Part shown: piece by piece, positions 16,419 to 25,301 of the stretch
How the letters are laid out: every line of letters starts with the position of its first letter
How positions within the stretch are numbered: position 1 is the stretch's first letter
Assembly: GCA_965207345.1 (NCBI GenBank)
Contig: OZ242280.1
Coordinates: forward strand, 248,001-312,000
Direction of reading: 5' to 3'
DNA length: 64,000 bases
Source of the DNA: G965207345 sp965207345
GTDB lineage: Bacteria; Pseudomonadota; Gammaproteobacteria; PS1; Pseudothioglobaceae
Notes under the pieces: generated by a model
The model's input: only the letters and a program-made list of their open reading frames with translations
Told to the model about the DNA's origin: nothing
Database searches by the model: none
Program-made: the position numbers and the translations under genes

Positions 16419-18734
16419 TTAAACAAAAATGGTAACAGGGTTAAGTTCATCCTCAGTATATGTTTTTTTAAGCTTACCCATTTTAACGGGCACTTCGTAT
16501 AACCTGCCTGTGTCCAGACGCGTATGCATACTTCTAAGTTGTGGTATCATCACTTTGACTACAGGCATAGCGATATCAACACGCGTTAAATCGCTAATAA
16601 ATATTTGCCAGTTATTCTTTTTTACAATATCAAGGCACTTTTGACGTTGTACATTTAGCGATAAATGACGATAATCAGTATAATCGCTAAACTTCTTAAG
16701 TGGTTCATTGCTTGGATTTAAATAACAAAAACCATCCTTATCAACACGTGCACTTTTAAGCCAATAAGCAAATTCGTGCGACAACTCATGATATTCTTTG
16801 TTTAGGCGGTTATTACGAATAAGCACCCATAATTGGTTATGTTCGCAAATTGTCCTAAGCATTGCAATATTAGCATCAAAATGTGCTGCTGAAGAAAAGC
16901 AAACCTCTTGATAATCATCTTCACCTGTATAATGAGAAACTGCAACAAAAGTAGGTATATCATTATCTGTTGTAATATCAATAACCCATAATTTTCTCTG
17001 ATAACGCTCTTTATAAATTTTTTGCACTTGCCTGATGTAATTATTCTCAAAACTACTTAAATCAACCGCACAATACTGCAAGCGATTATGCCACCAAATG
17101 GCAACATTATCGCGCTCTATTAATTCTAAGAAAGCCTGCACAAAAGCCTCTGTCTTGCTATTACCTGAAGCAGTGCCATTTGTATCAGCGGAGGCTATCC
17201 ATTTATTACCATAAGGATAGCCAAAATAAAGCAATTGTGTCGGCACCCAACATGTTTTTTGCTCTAATAATGACCAAATCGGTGACCATTCATAATATTC
17301 ATTTTTATCAATTACTTGAGGTGTATGATGAAATGTACTCATTTTGCTGTTAGTTAAATTAGCATTTTCGTATTGTTTTTTACTATAATGCATAAAAGTA
17401 TTTGGCAATATTACCTCATCTGCTGCAAAATCAATAAAACGCGCGCGCTTTCGTATTTCATCACCTTGAAAAGCAGAGCAATAACGCTCAATAGATTCGG
17501 CTAAAGCACTCGCTTTTGCTTGTATTTTCGTTGTACCTTTGCCAGCATTAAGCATACGCACACTCGCTAAGGCGAGGTGAATATTATCAGCTTGCATTGC
17601 AAGATTATTGCCAGATTCATAAACATGAATCCAATCATCTTCTGGTTTAGAGATTAAATTCAAATGGCTTACCACACCACTAATTGAGCTGACTAAGTGA
17701 CCATAACGTGCAAGTGTTTTCTCAGGTGAAACAATTTTATAACCACCACTAGTTTCTAAAGTTGTGCTAACCTCATCAAACTCAAATGGTGTAATACTTC
17801 TACTAGCTAATAACGCAGAACCACACTGTACACACTGAGGGAGTTGCATAACTTTGTGATAGCTTGTTTGATGTCTATGCCAGTCAAAACACTGAATATG
17901 ATTGCTGATTTTGCTATAACCCATAACAACATAACGCGCAATTGCCAGAGCAAATTGATAAGCACACGAACGCATTGCTTCTTCATCACAAAAAGTGGGA
18001 TTAATAATTTCGGCTTTCTCTATATAACGTCCCATTATATTTTCTATTTGACGATTATTACGTATGCGCTTGTAAAGACATTCATAACAAAAACTATCTG
18101 TATGATGTGCAAAGATAGGCCCAAGCATCGGCGTAATACCAGTAACACTGACGAGAAGCCATTTTTTAGCCTGTGTATATAATTTTTGACTTAGTGCTTT
18201 TAACTCGGTTTGCAAATAATCATCAACAACCACAACTGACACAGCCTTATCTGAGGGTTTAGTAGTCACTTGCAAACCAAGATAACTCATTGCTTTTTTG
18301 AGTAAAATAGTCGCCTTATTGCTCTTACTATGATTGATAAAATAAAAATGCTGTAACTTAAATTTATGTTCTACATAACCTGGTTTAATACCAAGATCTA
18401 ACCAAAAACTAGCTTTTTTATCACACATTTTATAATCAGCTGATATGATAATATCGCTACTAATAAGCGCATTTAATCTGAGCTTAATATTGTCCTCGCT
18501 ATATCCCTTTTTTAGCAAAGCTTTAATTACGCTTTTAGTAGTACGCTGACCATCTATTTGCCTGATTAAATCAAGCACTAAATCATCTGCATAGAAAGTA
18601 TCTGTTTTACGCTGGCTAGAAGAAAGAGCAAGGTATTGTTTATCGCCATCAATTGTGCCACTATAAATATAATTCAAATGGATATTTGGAGCAATCTTTG
18701 CTACTTTAATTAAAGAATCGCTTGAATTAAACAT
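16419..18734 (-). CDS. Fused TOMM cyclodehydratase (RRE, E1-like, YcaO), paralogue B
   Basis: A 771-residue protein. Residues about 45-100 form an RRE/PqqD-like winged helix (LVLDLIRQIDGQRTTKSVIK). About 110-310 is the ocin-ThiF-like partner domain with MLGPIFAHHTDSFCYECL and paired zinc cysteines C216-x2-C219 and C301-x2-C304. From about 335 it is a YcaO domain with AGKGTTKIQAKASALAESIE and RYCSAF, and later NGTASGNSKTEAFVQAFLEL with IERD. These are ATP-binding signatures of azoline-forming cyclodehydratases. The C-terminus is MGKLKKTYTEDELNPVTIFV, without a PxPxP tail. It lies 13 bases after paralogue A. It probably cyclises Cys/Ser/Thr in the precursor cores. Confidence 0.9.
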   Translation of the reverse strand: MFNSSDSLIKVAKIAPNIHLNYIYSGTIDGDKQYLALSSSQRKTDTFYADDLVLDLIRQIDGQRTTKSVIKALLKKGYSEDNIKLRLNALISSDIIISADYKMCDKKASFWLDLGIKPGYVEHKFKLQHFYFINHSKSNKATILLKKAMSYLGLQVTTKPSDKAVSVVVVDDYLQTELKALSQKLYTQAKKWLLVSVTGITPMLGPIFAHHTDSFCYECLYKRIRNNRQIENIMGRYIEKAEIINPTFCDEEAMRSCAYQFALAIARYVVMGYSKISNHIQCFDWHRHQTSYHKVMQLPQCVQCGSALLASRSITPFEFDEVSTTLETSGGYKIVSPEKTLARYGHLVSSISGVVSHLNLISKPEDDWIHVYESGNNLAMQADNIHLALASVRMLNAGKGTTKIQAKASALAESIERYCSAFQGDEIRKRARFIDFAADEVILPNTFMHYSKKQYENANLTNSKMSTFHHTPQVIDKNEYYEWSPIWSLLEQKTCWVPTQLLYFGYPYGNKWIASADTNGTASGNSKTEAFVQAFLELIERDNVAIWWHNRLQYCAVDLSSFENNYIRQVQKIYKERYQRKLWVIDITTDNDIPTFVAVSHYTGEDDYQEVCFSSAAHFDANIAMLRTICEHNQLWVLIRNNRLNKEYHELSHEFAYWLKSARVDKDGFCYLNPSNEPLKKFSDYTDYRHLSLNVQRQKCLDIVKKNNWQIFISDLTRVDIAMPVVKVMIPQLRSMHTRLDTGRLYEVPVKMGKLKKTYTEDELNPVTIFV

Positions 18735-18747
18735 TTATTTAATCCGC

Positions 18748-21189
18748 TTAAATAAATACAGGAATAGGGTTTAAATCCTCTTCTTTTAATGGCTTAGATA
18801 ATTTACCCATTTCAACGGGAACATCAAACAAACGCCCTGGTGCGAAACGTGCCCAAAAATGGCGCATGCCCGGCACCATAACTTTAATAACGGGCAATCC
18901 AACATCTGGTTTTGTCTGCTCAAGCACTAACACTTCTAGACCTTTTAAGTGCGCAATATCAATACAAGCCTGCACTTCTTCATTTAAATTACGCTTAATA
19001 AGTGGATAACTGCTCTTAGTAATTTTTTTAGCATTCGGGTCAGGAAGTAAATAAGGGTCGGATTCTAAAGTTGCATTCTGCCACCACTCATTGCATTCTC
19101 TATCAAAATAGGTATAACTATTCTCATCATCAGTAGATTTAAGCACTGCTGAAACATATTGATTAAGTTCACATACTGCTCTAAGCGTTGCAATATGCGG
19201 GTCAAAGTGTGAACCTGCTGAAATACAAATATCTTGCTTTTTCTTGTCAAAACGATAAGAAATAGCAACAAATGTCGGGATACCTAAATCATTGCTAATA
19301 TCCAGCACCCAAAGTTTGCGCTTATATTTTTCCCTGTAACGCAACACTGCCATGTCTAAATAAGGGTCATTAAAACTAGCAAGATCTACTTCTGGATAAA
19401 AAACGCGGTTATACCACCATATCGCATAAGCATCACGTTCAACTAATTCCATAAAACCCTGCACAAATGCTTCTGCTGGTGTATTACCTGAAGCAGCGCC
19501 ATTAGAATCAGGATTAGCAAAATTACGATTGAGTTTATCCCCCTTCCCAGGACCATAAAATGTAGCAGGATCATAAGAAAAATATAATTGATAACACATC
19601 ATCCAAATATATTTTTTCTGAGTGATAGACCAAACAGGTGACCATTCCACTTCAGCATTTTCATCAAAATCTTCAGCAGGCAAATTATAAAAACGATATT
19701 CTTTAGCAGCAATTTCTTCTCTGAGCTTATACTGATTTTTGCTAAAAAGCATAATGTCATTTGGATGTAAAGCATCGCCCTTTGGAAAATCAGAAAACTT
19801 TGCTATCTTGCGAATTTCATTACCATTAAATACACCGCTATAACGTTCTAAAGCCTCACACATCGCACTTACCCTAGCTTGGTTATCACTGCGACCTTTA
19901 CCTGCACTTTTAGAACGAATGCTATTAGTCAATGCTCTGAAATTACGATTAATAATTGCTAAATTACTGCCTGACCAATACACATGCATCCAATCGTCAT
20001 CGCTTGGAGATGCGGACTCAATTGCACTAATAACACCTGTAATTGGTGAGACAAGATGTGCATATTTTTTCAATGTTTGTTCTGAAGAAACCGCTTTCAT
20101 GCCACCACTTGTGAAAACTGAGTGACCATCATCTTTAACTAAATTAACAGGTTGCAATTTTCTATTTTGATCATTTAACACAGGGTCTCCGCAGGATAAG
20201 CATTGTGGACGTTTATTAGCAAAATGCGTTGTTAAATTACTAGTGAGCACATCGTGAGCGAATAAATAATTTGTCAACAACTTATGGTAATATTCACCCG
20301 ATGGTGTCTTCAAGTAATCTGCGTTTTTCTCATCTCCAAGAATCAAACTTTTAATGATAGTAAACAATATATGTACTGCATGAGATTTTGATAAAAGTGG
20401 CGTATCTGCTTCTACTTTTGCGCTTAAAGAACCAGGTTTGTTATATTCTAAAAAACCGCGCATTTCTCTGTTATTGCGCATATTATTAGTAATACAATGT
20501 AAACAAACACCATCTTTTTCAGGTGTAAAAATGGGCCCATACATCATTTCAGCATCAGATAGTTTAACTGGCATCCACCGCTTTTTATCTTTTAGACGAT
20601 TTTGATTAAAGGTCATTAATTCTGGCTGCATATAATCATCTATTGCAACAATCAGCAAATCTGCATCTGACATATTATCAGCTGTCGGTATGTACATGTT
20701 GTCAAGCGCTTCCGTTAAATAATTAACATGACTAGGCCTATTATTTAAGTGCATGCAATGTATTTTTAATGTCGCCACAAATTCTTCATAATAACAAGGC
20801 GTTACACCAAGTTGCCCCCAGATTGCCGCCTGACCTCTAGGAATATTACTTTCTGCTGACATAATCACATAATTGTAAGCCAAATTAGAAATAAGAATAT
20901 TAGTATCGCTTTCTTGGTATTTATCTTTGAGCGTAGCAGCAATTTCATAACGCGTGCGCTTGCCATCAACTAAACGTAAAATATCACGCATATGAAGGCC
21001 TGCCAAATGATGCCCCTGCCCTTTGCTATTTATTACAAAAGTAAAGTTTATTTGATTAACAGATTCAGGATTTTTTTTGAGCATTTCATCGCTAACACCA
21101 AATTCTGCTTTAGAAAAAGTAAATAATTCCAAATGAGGTGATAACATCGGAATATGAATGATACCCATATCTTTTTTTGATTTAATCAT
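18748..21189 (-). CDS. Fused TOMM cyclodehydratase (RRE, E1-like, YcaO), paralogue A
   Basis: First gene of the maturation operon, with AGGAGAG before ATG. Its 813 residues follow the same plan as paralogue B. The RRE-like region is about 62-115 (MRDILRLVDGKRTRYEIAAT). The E1-like partner has zinc pairs C229-x2-C232 and C330-x2-C333. The YcaO domain starts near 365 with SAGKGRSDNQARVSAMCEAL and ERYSG at 428-452, then NGAASGNTPAEAFVQGFMEL and VERD. The C-terminus MGKLSKPLKEEDLNPIPVFI keeps a partial P-x-P. The paralogues are far from identical, which suggests separate tasks (different residues, or one acting as a partner). The 556 bases upstream must hold the operon promoter. Confidence 0.9.
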   Translation of the reverse strand: MIKSKKDMGIIHIPMLSPHLELFTFSKAEFGVSDEMLKKNPESVNQINFTFVINSKGQGHHLAGLHMRDILRLVDGKRTRYEIAATLKDKYQESDTNILISNLAYNYVIMSAESNIPRGQAAIWGQLGVTPCYYEEFVATLKIHCMHLNNRPSHVNYLTEALDNMYIPTADNMSDADLLIVAIDDYMQPELMTFNQNRLKDKKRWMPVKLSDAEMMYGPIFTPEKDGVCLHCITNNMRNNREMRGFLEYNKPGSLSAKVEADTPLLSKSHAVHILFTIIKSLILGDEKNADYLKTPSGEYYHKLLTNYLFAHDVLTSNLTTHFANKRPQCLSCGDPVLNDQNRKLQPVNLVKDDGHSVFTSGGMKAVSSEQTLKKYAHLVSPITGVISAIESASPSDDDWMHVYWSGSNLAIINRNFRALTNSIRSKSAGKGRSDNQARVSAMCEALERYSGVFNGNEIRKIAKFSDFPKGDALHPNDIMLFSKNQYKLREEIAAKEYRFYNLPAEDFDENAEVEWSPVWSITQKKYIWMMCYQLYFSYDPATFYGPGKGDKLNRNFANPDSNGAASGNTPAEAFVQGFMELVERDAYAIWWYNRVFYPEVDLASFNDPYLDMAVLRYREKYKRKLWVLDISNDLGIPTFVAISYRFDKKKQDICISAGSHFDPHIATLRAVCELNQYVSAVLKSTDDENSYTYFDRECNEWWQNATLESDPYLLPDPNAKKITKSSYPLIKRNLNEEVQACIDIAHLKGLEVLVLEQTKPDVGLPVIKVMVPGMRHFWARFAPGRLFDVPVEMGKLSKPLKEEDLNPIPVFI

Positions 21190-21745
21190 ATCTCTCCTTA
21201 ACTAACTAAAAACACACTAAAATCAACTAATACTTTATTAGAAATAATGAAGCTAAACAAATTAGTCTAACAAATTAAATTCTTAAAGAGCGACATTTTA
21301 AAACATTTAGTCACTAAGATTTATATGTTTTAATCGGTATATTAAACTTTAGGTGTTTTCATTTCAACATACAGAAAGTGGTATGCTGATATCTAAAATA
21401 AACCTATATTAGGTAAAATATTTTTAAGTAAAAAACAAAGTATAAATTTTGATATTCGTTAAAATCAACTATTTCCTATTTTGTTCTTCTCTTAAAATAA
21501 GACAACCAAGTATAAAATATTATTGACAATTTTTATGGATAATTGCGTGTATAATTCGTTTATTAGTTTTAATCAGTCAAAAATTAAATATTTAGGTATT
21601 GGCTGGCAATTTAAGAGTTTTATTTTAAAATATATTGTTTTAGTTTTCTATTTTTTGCATGTTTAAAAACAACGATATCTTCTATATTTTCAAGTAAAAC
21701 TTATTTATTTGCTTGTCAAAATCATGTTTATATTAGGGTAATAAA
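21190..21745. other. Divergent intergenic region: RiPP maturation operon and pnp
   Basis: This is 556 bases of A+T-rich DNA between two divergent genes. I see a palindrome TTAGTCACTAA at 21307-21317 on the RiPP side. TTGACA at 21523 and TATAAT at 21550 are good hexamers, but their 21-base spacing is too wide for one sigma-70 promoter. The usual gammaproteobacterial rpsO gene before pnp is absent. No RNA gene or ORF was recognised. Confidence 0.4.
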
Positions 21746-23839
21746 ATGGAAATAAAAAGCAAAACATTCCGCTTTGGAAGGCATCAAATCACTTTAGAAA
21801 CGGGGCGTATTGCACGCCAGTCAGATGCTAGTGTGTTTGCAAGTATGGACGATACGCAAGTGCTTGCTAGCGTGGTGGCAAAAAAAGAACCAACAATAGG
21901 GCGGAGTTTCTTTCCACTTTCTGTTAATTATATTGAAAAAAGTTATGCTACCGGAAAGGTTCCTGGTGGCTATTTAAAACGTGAAGGTCGTCCAAATGAA
22001 AAAGAAATACTCACCTCCAGATTGATAGATCGCCCTATTCGTCCACTATTCCCAGATGATTTTACAAATGAAGTACAAATTATCATTACAGTTTTATCTG
22101 CAAATACAGAAACAGATCCAGATATTATTGCAATGATTGCTGCCTCAACAGCGCTTGCAATATCAGGATTGCCATTTACAGGTCCGGTTGGTGCAGTGCG
22201 CGTTGGCTACCAAGATGATAATTATTTGCTCAACCCAACTTATAGTGAACTTAAAAACTCTAGTTTAAACATGGTGGTAGCAGGCACTCAACATGCAGTG
22301 CTAATGGTGGAATCTGAGGCAAAGGAATTAAGTGAAGCTATTATGCTCGGTGCGGTAATGTATGCACACAAGTCTTTTCAAGTGGTAATAGAGAATATCA
22401 AAAAATTTGCCGAAGAAGTCAATAATCCGATTATGGTTTGGCAAAGAACAAACATAAACGATGGGTTGTATCAAAACCTTAAAGAAGCGTTTAATGCTGA
22501 TATCAGTGAAGCCTATAAAATGATAGAAAAACTCACACGCTACCAGAAAATAAATGAAATTAAAATGCTTGCGCAAGAAAAATTTATCAATGACGAATTA
22601 AACATAAGCTCTGACGATATAAATAAATGCATTCAAAAAATAGAGGGAACTATTGTGCGCACGCGTATTTTGAATGGTGAGAAGAGGATTGACGGCAGAG
22701 ATAATGAGACAGTGCGCCCACTTCGTATTGAAAGAGGTGTACTCGCTAATACACACGGTTCTGCTTTATTTACACGTGGCGAAACACAAGCACTTGTGGT
22801 TACCACTCTTGGTTCAAAGAAAGATGCACAGCTTGTTGAAACCTTAGAGGCAAACAGCAGACAAGAAGATTATTTTTTACTGCATTATAATTTTCCGCCT
22901 TACTGCGTTGGGGAAACAGGAATGATTGGTTCAACAAAACGTCGCGAAATTGGTCATGGCCGTCTGGCACGTCGCAGTATATTTGCTTGTCTACCTTCTA
23001 TTGAAGATTATCCTTACACTATCCGCGTAGTATCTGAAATTACTGAATCCAATGGATCAAGTTCTATGGCAAGTGTTTGCGGTGCAAGTTTAGCGCTACT
23101 GGATGCAGGTGTGCCACTCAAAGCACCTGTTGCTGGTATTGCAATGGGGCTTGTCAAAGATGAAAATAGTGATAAATTCCAAGTGCTTACTGATATTTTA
23201 GGTGATGAGGATCATTTGGGTGATATGGACTTTAAAGTGGCAGGCACAAGTAGCGGGATTAACGCCCTGCAAATGGATATTAAAATTAGTGGTATTACCG
23301 AAGAAATTATGTCTATTGCGCTGAAACAGGCAAGAAAAGCAAGGTTATATATTTTAGGTGAAATGAATAAAATAATTTGTGAAGCAAATACCACATCAAA
23401 AAATGCGCCTAAAACAAAAACACTTACTATTGATAAGGGTAAAATTCGTGATTTAATTGGTAAAGGTGGCGAAACTATTAAAAGTATCATTGCTGAAACA
23501 GGCGCAAGTATCGATGTGAATGATGAAGGCGTAGTAACCATATTTGCTAATAAAGAAAAAGATTTTAAACAAGCACTTAGTATGGTAGAACGTGTTACTG
23601 AAGTGGCTGAGGTTGGTAAAATTTACGAAGGACTCATTTCTAAAATTGTTGACTTTGGTGCTTTCATTAGTATTTTGCCTAACCAAGATGGTTTGCTTCA
23701 TATCTCTGAAATTGCACATGAACGCGTGAATAACATCAATGACTATTTTCAAGAAGGGGAAAAAATTAAGGTCAAAGTAATTTCTATTGAGAGGGATCGT
23801 ATTAAACTTTCACGCAAAGTACTTATTGAAAAAAAATAA
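21746..23839 (+). CDS. pnp: Polyribonucleotide nucleotidyltransferase
   Basis: PNPase degrades mRNA 3' to 5' by phosphorolysis as a trimer, often with RNase E. The 697 residues hold two RNase PH domains (LASVVAKKEPTIGRSFFPL and VPGGYLKREGRPNEKEIL, then FTRGETQALVVTTLGS and FLLHYNFPPYCVGETG). A KH domain (IRDLIGKGGETIKSIIAETG) and an S1 domain (GLISKIVDFGAFISILPNQD with GLLHISEIAHERV) complete the normal architecture. The start ATG follows AGGGTAAT. rpsO is not its upstream neighbour here. Confidence 0.97.
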   Translation: MEIKSKTFRFGRHQITLETGRIARQSDASVFASMDDTQVLASVVAKKEPTIGRSFFPLSVNYIEKSYATGKVPGGYLKREGRPNEKEILTSRLIDRPIRPLFPDDFTNEVQIIITVLSANTETDPDIIAMIAASTALAISGLPFTGPVGAVRVGYQDDNYLLNPTYSELKNSSLNMVVAGTQHAVLMVESEAKELSEAIMLGAVMYAHKSFQVVIENIKKFAEEVNNPIMVWQRTNINDGLYQNLKEAFNADISEAYKMIEKLTRYQKINEIKMLAQEKFINDELNISSDDINKCIQKIEGTIVRTRILNGEKRIDGRDNETVRPLRIERGVLANTHGSALFTRGETQALVVTTLGSKKDAQLVETLEANSRQEDYFLLHYNFPPYCVGETGMIGSTKRREIGHGRLARRSIFACLPSIEDYPYTIRVVSEITESNGSSSMASVCGASLALLDAGVPLKAPVAGIAMGLVKDENSDKFQVLTDILGDEDHLGDMDFKVAGTSSGINALQMDIKISGITEEIMSIALKQARKARLYILGEMNKIICEANTTSKNAPKTKTLTIDKGKIRDLIGKGGETIKSIIAETGASIDVNDEGVVTIFANKEKDFKQALSMVERVTEVAEVGKIYEGLISKIVDFGAFISILPNQDGLLHISEIAHERVNNINDYFQEGEKIKVKVISIERDRIKLSRKVLIEKK

Positions 23840-23863
23840 AGTCTCTAATAAAATAAAGGACTA

Positions 23864-24452
23864 GCATACGTTTATCTACTAACAACCGTTATTTGGTCAG
23901 CAACACCTCTTGCAATTAAGTGGAATGTTATAGGCACTGGTGCTTGGTCTTCTCTTAGGTTAAGAATGCTAATTGCCTTAATCGGACTAACTGTTTATTT
24001 CTTGGGAATCCTTTCTCAAAGGAAAATAGTTATTTTTTAGATTATTATTTGTGTTTTTAGCAATGTTTATGCAATCACTTATTAGCGTTGTGCTCAAAGA
24101 AATAAATACCCACTAAATGCACTACAAACTACCACAGATGGGCTTACTTTTGGCATATTACCTCTGGTTTTTCTGGTATTACCTTGAAAGGTGGAACCCT
24201 GATTTATTCCGATAATAAAGCTTTTTTCTATTTTTTATTTAGGGTTATTTGGATCGGTTATTGGCTTTATCGGTTATTATCATTTAATTAAATATGCCTC
24301 TATCAAGTTGCATTACTGTCGCTTATTATGCCAATTTTTTCTCTTGTTATCAGTTATTTTTCAATAATAAATATCTAAATTACACTGAAGTTATTGGAAT
24401 ATTCCTCATCATATTAGAATTATTTTTTCACCAATTTACACGTATCTCATAA
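23864..24452 (+). pseudogene. EamA/DMT-family transporter, decayed
   Basis: Several plus-strand frames give pieces of a drug/metabolite transporter. The first is YLLTTVIWSATPLAIKWNVI then RLRMLIALIGLTVYFLGIL. LGLFGSVIGFIGYYHLIKYA (the second EamA repeat) and LSLIMPIFSLVISYF come next. The last piece is YTEVIGIFLIILELFF, ending at TAA 24450-24452. Stops and frameshifts separate the pieces, so the gene is dead. It was probably an inner-membrane exporter of metabolites. Confidence 0.65.
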
Positions 24453-25301
24453 TATTAGTTTTTGTCACAAAAGTTGCATAAATCCAAAAAAATACCGCTC
24501 TTTTTCTTAACAGGAAAAGGCATAATTACTAAGGTATTTTATCTTTTGTTTTAAGAAAAAAGTTACCTCGCAAAATTAATATATTACTTATGCTATTAAA
24601 GACTTTACAGAATAACTGATTTGAGTTATCAGTTAAAAATATGAATCATCGTGCTAATGAAAATACAAAATCCTGCCGTTTTAGCAAACACATGGGTTGT
24701 CAGCAATTTTAGATGCCTTTGATGTTAAAAGAAAAACACTCTAATGATATATTGAACTGGCTTAAATTGATAAGCCCAAAGCCCTAAAAACAAAAGCAGG
24801 TGCACCTTCGGGATAGAGAGCTATTATTGATAATTAAATACCTATATAAATAGACTTTGTCCTAACTTGGCTAAGAATAAAAACATATCCCCATATTAAA
24901 GTCTTTTGCAATCAATGTGATTTAACCTGTGCAAGTATCTCTAACTACTTGGTAGACTAATTGGCTAATGATAAGGACAAAATGCGCATTTATCCTAAAA
25001 TAAAAAGATAAATGCTAACTACGGGTGCTTTAATTACATACTATGAGATAAATTTATCAATCACTGCGAATATGCTTTAATTGATAGTGATTTATCCAAT
25101 GAAAGCTAGTTAATTATTTGTTTTAATGTAATGCCAAAAATTATATGATGCATTAGGGCAAACAACACCTTTAAGTATATTAAAATGAATGAATATAAAT
25201 ATAGAGAAAAGTGTAATAAGGGGTGGGTGCATTGTTCTTATAACTTCAGCATATATCTTAGGTAAAATAAATGACAAAAATTAATTCTTAGCTTTCCACT
25301 T
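24453..25301. other. Long non-coding stretch, nothing recognised
   Basis: About 850 bases between the broken transporter and the large oxidoreductase gene carry no ORF or recognisable remnant on either strand. A short inverted pair (CTTTTTCTTAA near 24500 and TTAAGAAAAAAG near 24550) may form a weak hairpin. Composition and stop density suggest decayed coding DNA. Confidence 0.4.

Noticed and set aside
21307..21317. Palindrome TTAGTCACTAA as an operator for the RiPP operon
   Set aside because: An 11-base A+T-rich palindrome is expected by chance in this DNA, and there is no second copy or regulator gene nearby.
21523..21555. TTGACA and TATAAT hexamers upstream of pnp as one promoter
   Set aside because: The spacing is 21 bases, outside the usual 16-19. 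Each hexamer may belong to another promoter, but I cannot show it.
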